NCBI RefSeq assembly: GCF_009711135.1
Contig: NZ_WMIC01000003.1
Location: 434,001-498,000 of the forward strand
Direction of reading: 5' to 3'
DNA: 64,000 nucleotides
Source of the DNA: Flavobacterium sp. LC2016-01
GTDB lineage: Bacteria; Bacteroidota; Bacteroidia; Flavobacteriales; Flavobacteriaceae
The position numbers were made by a program, and so were the translations under genes. Below, piece by piece: positions 60,501 to 64,000 of this stretch; the stretch's first letter is position 1; every line of letters starts with the position of its first letter. A model generated the notes under the pieces. That model searched no databases, was not told the DNA's origin, and saw only the letters and a list, made by a program, of their open reading frames with translations.

Positions 60501-61239
60501 CAGAGTCCGAATTCGAAAATTTACTGTTGCAGGTGCTGCAAGACACGTCGGGCGTTTTGGAAGTGAATTTAGCATTCAGCCCATTCTTCAAAAATTGACT
60601 GTTGAAGAAACGGATAACCGCTTTATTGATATTCCTGGAATTATAAATCCGAATGTATTTGACAGTCAAACGTATGGAGCTTTGAGGGTAAAATATGTTT
60701 TCAAAAACTCTGATTTTGTTGCAAAACCAACCTTAGGAATGTACTTTATGTTTTCAGGAATGTGGACGACAAACTTAAGCGATACAAAACAAAATTTCCC
60801 AACGCTTGAAAGTATATTAGGCTTTACGCATAAAATAGATCACAACGGAAAATTAGTTTTAGCTACATTCTTAAAAGGAAAAGCTGTTTTAAATAACAAT
60901 TTTGATTTTTATCACGGTGCTGCTTTAGGCGGAGATACTGACTTGCGAGGCTACAGAAATGAACGCTTTTTAGGAAGTTCTTATTTTTCTCAAAGCAGTG
61001 ATTTACGTTTAAGCATTGGTAAAATTCACCGTACAGTTGCGCCTTTGACTTATGGAATTTTAGGAGGTTTCGATTACGGAAGAATCTGGCTTGATGGTGA
61101 AAACTCAAGAAAATGGCACCAGGATTACGGCGGCGGATTATGGCTGAATGCGATTAACTTGGTAACAGCCAGAATTTCTTATTTCCAATCTCCTGATGAA
61201 CCTGGAAGAATTATTTTTGGAGCAGCATATAGCTTTTAG
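57505..61239 (+). CDS. Lipoprotein fusion: metallophosphoesterase, kinase-like middle domain, outer-membrane beta-barrel
   Basis: A 1244-residue protein. Signal with lipobox IVYSC (residue 29). Residues about 50-335 form a calcineurin-like phosphoesterase (VGDAGNADEEQ, LFLGDNIYPKG, VIPGNHDWYSG, AIHHPLLSNG, VSGHDHNLQY). A middle part (about 380-740) has VMRAMKKSA (Lys), LIGDWDRHSDQWRWGEYK and PIPRDRDQAF, resembling CotH/HipA-like atypical kinases. Residues about 890-1244 look like a BamA/TamA barrel (GGDTDLRGYRNERF). Cell location: outer membrane. Divergent from the HD-PycTM gene. Kinase-like call is my inference from motifs. Confidence 0.8.
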   Translation: MKLFLDNHFIAKIKNYSLAITALFIVYSCATRKAQYGKNVSANETENATDTIKIAHTFFLVGDAGNADEEQAQQTLELLHQKLKKSGKKSTLLFLGDNIYPKGFPSDDNASEKALAETKLTNQLKLTEGFKGKTVVIPGNHDWYSGIKGLERQENFVTKYLNDKKAFSPRKGCPIEDIKIDSITTLVTIDSEWFLEDWNNHPTINDNCDIKTREDFFDELESILNKNQEKTVVLAIHHPLLSNGTHGGQFSMEKQLFPLEKKIPLPVIGSFINLLRKTSGASPQDLQNKQYTIYAKRIKTLLQKQKNVIVVSGHDHNLQYISKENIQQIISGAGSKSEAARAISENDFSYGGNGYATLTLFKSGDAKVSYFGNENNKEKLLFEREIIKAKEINWASDIPNSFPSKITTSIYTKEMTDKSLVHKFLFGQHYRKYYSTPIEAKVATVDTLMGGLKPIREGGGHQSISLRMSDPKGREYVMRAMKKSATVFLQSVAFKDQYIVNDFEKTYTENFLYDFYTTSHPYAPYVTGSMSDQIGLAHTNPILYYIPKQKGLKEFNAGYGDQLYMVEERPADNHLDAKNFGNPSDIISTEDIMKNLHKDEKYSVNEKEYIKARLFDILIGDWDRHSDQWRWGEYKQGDKVIYKPIPRDRDQAFVKYDGALLSLIMNMPPLRHMRTFKGNKINVKWLGREPYPMDLAFLRTAEEKDWTEQAKYIQENLSDADIDTAFKNMPKEVQDETVDDIKQKLKSRKKDLQKYASEYFDVLSHTVMIAGTDKKDKFVINHNAKKSIEIQVLRVKKEGDDLVYTKTVTDDKTSNLWIYGLDDNDTFEVKGNEKSSIKIRLIGGQNNDTYNVENGRKVIVYDFKSKENTYNLDSKARTQLTDDYDVNLYNYEKPKYNVIAGLPNIGYNPDDGVKLGFNLNYTVNNFKQNPYTQKHILNGFYYFATGGFELTYAAHFPGLLGKWVIDVDSQLTTPNFAMNYFGYGNETVNNDDEFGMDYNRVRIRKFTVAGAARHVGRFGSEFSIQPILQKLTVEETDNRFIDIPGIINPNVFDSQTYGALRVKYVFKNSDFVAKPTLGMYFMFSGMWTTNLSDTKQNFPTLESILGFTHKIDHNGKLVLATFLKGKAVLNNNFDFYHGAALGGDTDLRGYRNERFLGSSYFSQSSDLRLSIGKIHRTVAPLTYGILGGFDYGRIWLDGENSRKWHQDYGGGLWLNAINLVTARISYFQSPDEPGRIIFGAAYSF

Positions 61240-61245
61240 AAAAGG

Positions 61246-61334
61246 AACTAAGGTTCTGAGATGCTAAGGTTCTAAGGTTTTTATTTAAAGAAAAAGCTTA
61301 GAACCTTAGCATCTTAGCAACTTAGAACCTTAGA
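61246..61334. repeat. TTAG hairpin repeat between convergent genes
   Basis: Left arm ACTAAGGTTCTGAGATGCTA continuing AGGTTCTAAGG and inverted right arm CTTAGAACCTTAGCATCTTA continuing GCAACTTAGAACC. The stop codon of the minus-strand gene (61330-61332) lies in the right arm; the left arm begins about 8 bp after the other gene's stop. Confidence 0.88.
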
Positions 61335-62187
61335 GCTTAAACTCATAAACATTCCCTCCTATTTTATTGGTTTTTTCGTCAGCGATAAATAAAGTATTAT
61401 TGTCCTTGAAAACAATAGCTTCTTTTTGAGAGAAGTGATTTAGGCTTATTTCGGTTTGTTTTCCTTTATGGAATAAATCGCCTTTAAAATCTTTAAATAA
61501 AACAATTTTGTCGTGACTCAGCAATACTACTTTTTTTCCGTCGGGACTAATTGTGGCACTTGTTAAAACACAATGATTGTAATTGCTGCACGTTTTAAAC
61601 GCTCCTATTTTCACTGCTTTTTGATTTCCTTTTGCATTTTTAATTTTGTAAATAAAAGCCGTTCCATCAAAACCTTTGCTTCGGTTTTTGGTGAAAAGAT
61701 AAAAATATCCGTTTAGTTCAAAAAACCCTTCAACGTCATAAAATAGTTCTTTTTTCTTTGGAGGAAATTCGGTTTGTTCTGGATAGGCGAACGAAATTTT
61801 ATATTCGGCGGAAGCCAAATCTTTATTCAGCTGATTTTTAGCGACTTTATAAATACATAAATCCCTGCGTTCATTGGCATTATTTCCAAAATCTCCAATG
61901 TAAATATTACCCGATTTATCTTTTGTAATATCTTCCCAATCGACATTTGTAGCATTTGAAATCGTAATGGTTTTGGCTAATTTTCCTTTAGAATCAATTG
62001 CATAAATGGCATTTTTGTTTCCGCTGTCTTCTAAAGTGTAAATTAAGTTGGTCTCCGGAAAATAAGCGATTCCTGAAACTTCTTTTAATTTCTTCGGAAG
62101 TGAATAAAGCTTTTTAAAATCACTGCTCGTCTGTTGCTGACAAGCCAATAAAACAATAGAAACGGCTACTAAAAAAGATTTTTTCAT
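61330..62187 (-). CDS. SdiA-regulated-like beta-propeller lipoprotein
   Basis: A 285-residue lipoprotein (lipobox VLLAC, Cys16). The mature part is a propeller with repeated blades: KEVSGIAYFPETNLIYTLED, NVDWEDITKDKSGNIYIGDF, YDVEGFFELNGYFYLFTKN, SATISPDGKKVVLLSHDKIV, EAIVFKDNNTLFIADE. This matches the SdiA-regulated/NHL-like class. Ligand or role unknown. Confidence 0.8.
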   Translation of the reverse strand: MKKSFLVAVSIVLLACQQQTSSDFKKLYSLPKKLKEVSGIAYFPETNLIYTLEDSGNKNAIYAIDSKGKLAKTITISNATNVDWEDITKDKSGNIYIGDFGNNANERRDLCIYKVAKNQLNKDLASAEYKISFAYPEQTEFPPKKKELFYDVEGFFELNGYFYLFTKNRSKGFDGTAFIYKIKNAKGNQKAVKIGAFKTCSNYNHCVLTSATISPDGKKVVLLSHDKIVLFKDFKGDLFHKGKQTEISLNHFSQKEAIVFKDNNTLFIADEKTNKIGGNVYEFKL

Positions 62188-62207
62188 AAGATTATAATTT
62201 TTAAATC

Positions 62208-62267
62208 ATATAAGTTATATAAGATAATTTAAGAAGGTTGACTTTATGAACTTATATAACTTATATG
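62208..62267. repeat. CATATAAGTTATATAAG inverted repeat
   Basis: Arms at about 62208-62224 and 62251-62267 (CTTATATAACTTATATG) are inverse copies in the spacer between two minus-strand genes. Confidence 0.75.
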
Positions 62268-62277
62268 GTAAAATTCT

Positions 62278-63330
62278 TTAAACTAAATTAGTGTTTTTAA
62301 AATTACGCGTAATAAACTCAAACGCAGCTTGCATGACGTGCCCCATTGATCTGGCATTTTTAAACTTCATATCATTGGTGTATCGATACAATTCCATTTT
62401 GAGCTGATCCAAGTGTTCTTGCGTCGAAATCGTGTCGTGACACATTATATTCAATAATTTTTTAATTCTGGTTTCAGCCGAATGAATACGTTTTGCCAAA
62501 ATCGCTCTTTCTTCATCTTTATACTGAATGATCGAACGTTCTTCTAATTTCTCCTTAATCAATTTAATCATAGGATAATTTTCCTTGAAAAACTGCGGAC
62601 GATAGACTTTGAAATTCCCTTCATAACATTGCTGATCAAAATCGATTGGGCGAATTTTATAGACTACTTGGTCAAAATCGTGAATTGGTACAATTACATA
62701 ATTATACGCGCGCATGTCACCGAGCAAACGAATCATACAGCGTTCATTAAACTTTACAAATTCTTTTGCAATTTGGGCTTTTTCGGTTTCGGTACATTTG
62801 TCTAATAAAGTATCCATAAAAACATCGCCGGGAATCCCAATAATATGCTCTTCGATTAAAGTGTCGTTGTACACCAAAAAATTGATTTTATCTGGCGAAA
62901 GGATATCTTCTAACTCTAATCCGTAAATTCTTGAGGCATCGGCTTTTTTGATATAAAAATGAACGTAATTATCATTCAGAATATTTCGGACTTTAATTCT
63001 AAAAGGTTTTGAATTTCCAAAAGTACAGTAATCAATCGCATCGACATTTAGAAACTGAATAATTTCACTGTTTCCATCAGAATGCAGTAGCGAATAAATT
63101 TTCTTTAGATTAAGATCGATTTCATTTCGTTCAAATTCGCCATAATACACACGAATCCATAAGGTATCGGTTTCATTTTTATCATAAACATTAATCGAAC
63201 CAGAGAATCGCAATAAATCATCATAAAAAACAGAAACTTTCGAAATACGCTCGAATCTGTCCAAATAACTTAAAAGCGGTTGCGTTAAAGGGTATGAAGG
63301 TTTTTTTAAAACCATTAAAGGCTCGCTCAT
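62278..63330 (-). CDS. Hypothetical conserved protein with kinase-like motif
   Basis: A 350-residue soluble protein conserved in Flavobacteriaceae by appearance; no family recognised. The segment MIRLLGDMRAYNYVIV followed by KIRPIDFDQQCYEGN has the spacing of a catalytic-loop Asp/Asn and metal-binding Asp in HipA/CotH-type kinases, and a lysine-containing strand FRIKVRNIL lies upstream. That reading is tentative. Consensus promoter box TAAATTTG at 63348-63355. Confidence 0.6.
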   Translation of the reverse strand: MSEPLMVLKKPSYPLTQPLLSYLDRFERISKVSVFYDDLLRFSGSINVYDKNETDTLWIRVYYGEFERNEIDLNLKKIYSLLHSDGNSEIIQFLNVDAIDYCTFGNSKPFRIKVRNILNDNYVHFYIKKADASRIYGLELEDILSPDKINFLVYNDTLIEEHIIGIPGDVFMDTLLDKCTETEKAQIAKEFVKFNERCMIRLLGDMRAYNYVIVPIHDFDQVVYKIRPIDFDQQCYEGNFKVYRPQFFKENYPMIKLIKEKLEERSIIQYKDEERAILAKRIHSAETRIKKLLNIMCHDTISTQEHLDQLKMELYRYTNDMKFKNARSMGHVMQAAFEFITRNFKNTNLV

Positions 63331-63347
63331 TTTGAATATCTTTAGTA

Positions 63348-63355
63348 CAAATTTA
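63348..63355 (-). promoter_or_regulatory. -7 box (TAAATTTG) of the 62278-63330 gene
   Basis: Full TAnnTTTG match on the minus strand, 18 bp before the ATG. Confidence 0.5.
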
Positions 63356-63437
63356 CATCAATAACACGATAAAAATAAATTTCACGTAACAATATAGAAC
63401 TTGATTCGTCATACTAAAAACTAAAACCGAAAAAACC

Positions 63438-64000
63438 TTGGAAACCATCCTTACTATCGAAAATCTCAGCAAAAGATACGGGCGCATTCAGGCACTCAAA
63501 AACGTATCATTCAGCATTCAAAAAGGTCATGTCTACGGCATTCTTGGCCCTAACGGAAGCGGAAAATCAACCACTTTAGGCATTGTTTTGAATGTTGTAA
63601 ACGAAACAACAGGCCATTACAAATGGTTTGACGGAAAAATGGAAACGCATGAAGCCCTAAAAAAAGTGGGAGCCATTATTGAGCGACCTAACTTTTACCC
63701 CTATATGACGGCTGAAGAAAACCTGAAATTAGTCTGTAAAATTAAAAGCATCAATTATTCTAAAATCCAAGAAAAACTGAATCTTGTAGGTTTAACCGAA
63801 AGAAAAGACAGCAAATTCAGTACTTTTTCTTTAGGGATGAAACAGCGTCTTGCAATTGCATCGGCACTTTTGAATGATCCTGAAATCTTGATTTTAGACG
63901 AACCAACGAATGGTTTAGATCCGCAGGGAATTCATCAGATCCGTGATATTATTAAAGAAATTGCAGCGCAGGGAACAACAATTTTATTGGCTTCGCATTT
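63438..64000 (+). CDS. ABC transporter ATP-binding protein, 3' truncated by window edge
   Basis: An open frame to the edge (187 codons) encoding an ABC ATPase: Walker A GILGPNGSGKSTT, Q-loop-like IIERPNFYP, signature FSLGMKQRL, Walker B EILILDEPTNGLDP and the switch His in LASH. It is of the bacitracin/lantibiotic-exporter type (BcrA-like). No ATG is available; TTG 63438 gives the family start ETILTIENLSKRYG. The permease would lie beyond the window. Confidence 0.9.
   Translation, partial: METILTIENLSKRYGRIQALKNVSFSIQKGHVYGILGPNGSGKSTTLGIVLNVVNETTGHYKWFDGKMETHEALKKVGAIIERPNFYPYMTAEENLKLVCKIKSINYSKIQEKLNLVGLTERKDSKFSTFSLGMKQRLAIASALLNDPEILILDEPTNGLDPQGIHQIRDIIKEIAAQGTTILLASH

Noticed and set aside
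1..64000. tRNA or rRNA genes, replication origin
   Set aside because: No cloverleaf-like or rRNA-like stretch and no DnaA-box cluster was recognised by eye; short ncRNAs cannot be excluded without a covariance search.

Overview
The window is AT-rich chromosomal DNA from a Bacteroidota bacterium, most likely a Flavobacterium close to the F. johnsoniae group. The reasons are the protein families (SusC-like TonB receptor, 2TM-domain proteins, Flavobacterium-type GapN, a MarR/nitroreductase/YceI cluster), promoters of the Bacteroidota sigma-A type (TAnnTTTG at -7), the near absence of Shine-Dalgarno sequences, and intergenic spacers full of palindromic repeats. No rRNA, tRNA, CRISPR array, transposase or phage gene was seen. 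It reads as core chromosome with repeat-rich spacers.

Layout. 1-4.8 kb: truncated M1 aminopeptidase, gapN, rhodanese, Crp/Fnr regulator and TauE/SafE exporter. 5-10.7 kb: SDR with a Crp-type regulator, a hypothetical protein, cydAB (bd oxidase) and an HD phosphohydrolase. 10.9-14 kb: sulfur module (MBL-double rhodanese and a two-part YeeE/YedE transporter) plus a GNAT. 14.4-16.2 kb: MarR-nitroreductase-YceI operon with a promoter built into two operator palindromes. 16.4-17.6 kb: secreted protein. 17.7-28.1 kb: a complete tryptophan operon preceded by a ribosome-mediated attenuator (18-aa leader peptide with three Trp codons, then a terminator), in the order trpE, lipoprotein, trpG, GNAT, trpD, trpC, trpF, trpB, three unrelated genes, trpA, lipoprotein. 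28.2-32.8 kb: TetR-TolC-EmrA-EmrB efflux operon. 33-37.9 kb: yaaA, tRNA nucleotidyltransferase, heme A synthase, lipoprotein. 37.9-42.8 kb: a LytS/LytTR-like two-component operon in which six free 2TM genes lie between kinase and regulator and a seventh 2TM module is fused to the kinase. 43-47.3 kb: TonB receptor and a DinB/YciI/acetyltransferase/VOC operon. 47.7-53.5 kb: ClC and HPP transporters, pRiA4b-like protein, four-helix-bundle protein, nucleoid-associated protein, and a TetR/SDR pair with matching operators. 53.7-64 kb: GAF protein, an orphan HD-Pycsar-effector fusion divergent from a giant metallophosphoesterase / kinase-like / outer-membrane-barrel protein, a beta-propeller lipoprotein, a hypothetical with kinase-like motifs, and a truncated ABC ATPase.

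The strongest candidates for new biology are the trp attenuator whose antiterminator strand overlaps the leader stop codon, the 2TM array in the two-component operon, the HD-PycTM gene without a cyclase, the phosphatase/kinase-like/barrel fusion, and the palindromic repeats that abut stop codons and in two places bracket a single gene.

Start codons were moved downstream of the longest open frame where a promoter, operator or family length demanded it (cydA, marR, trpE, trpF, yeeE, tRNA nucleotidyltransferase, 2TM genes, HD-PycTM).
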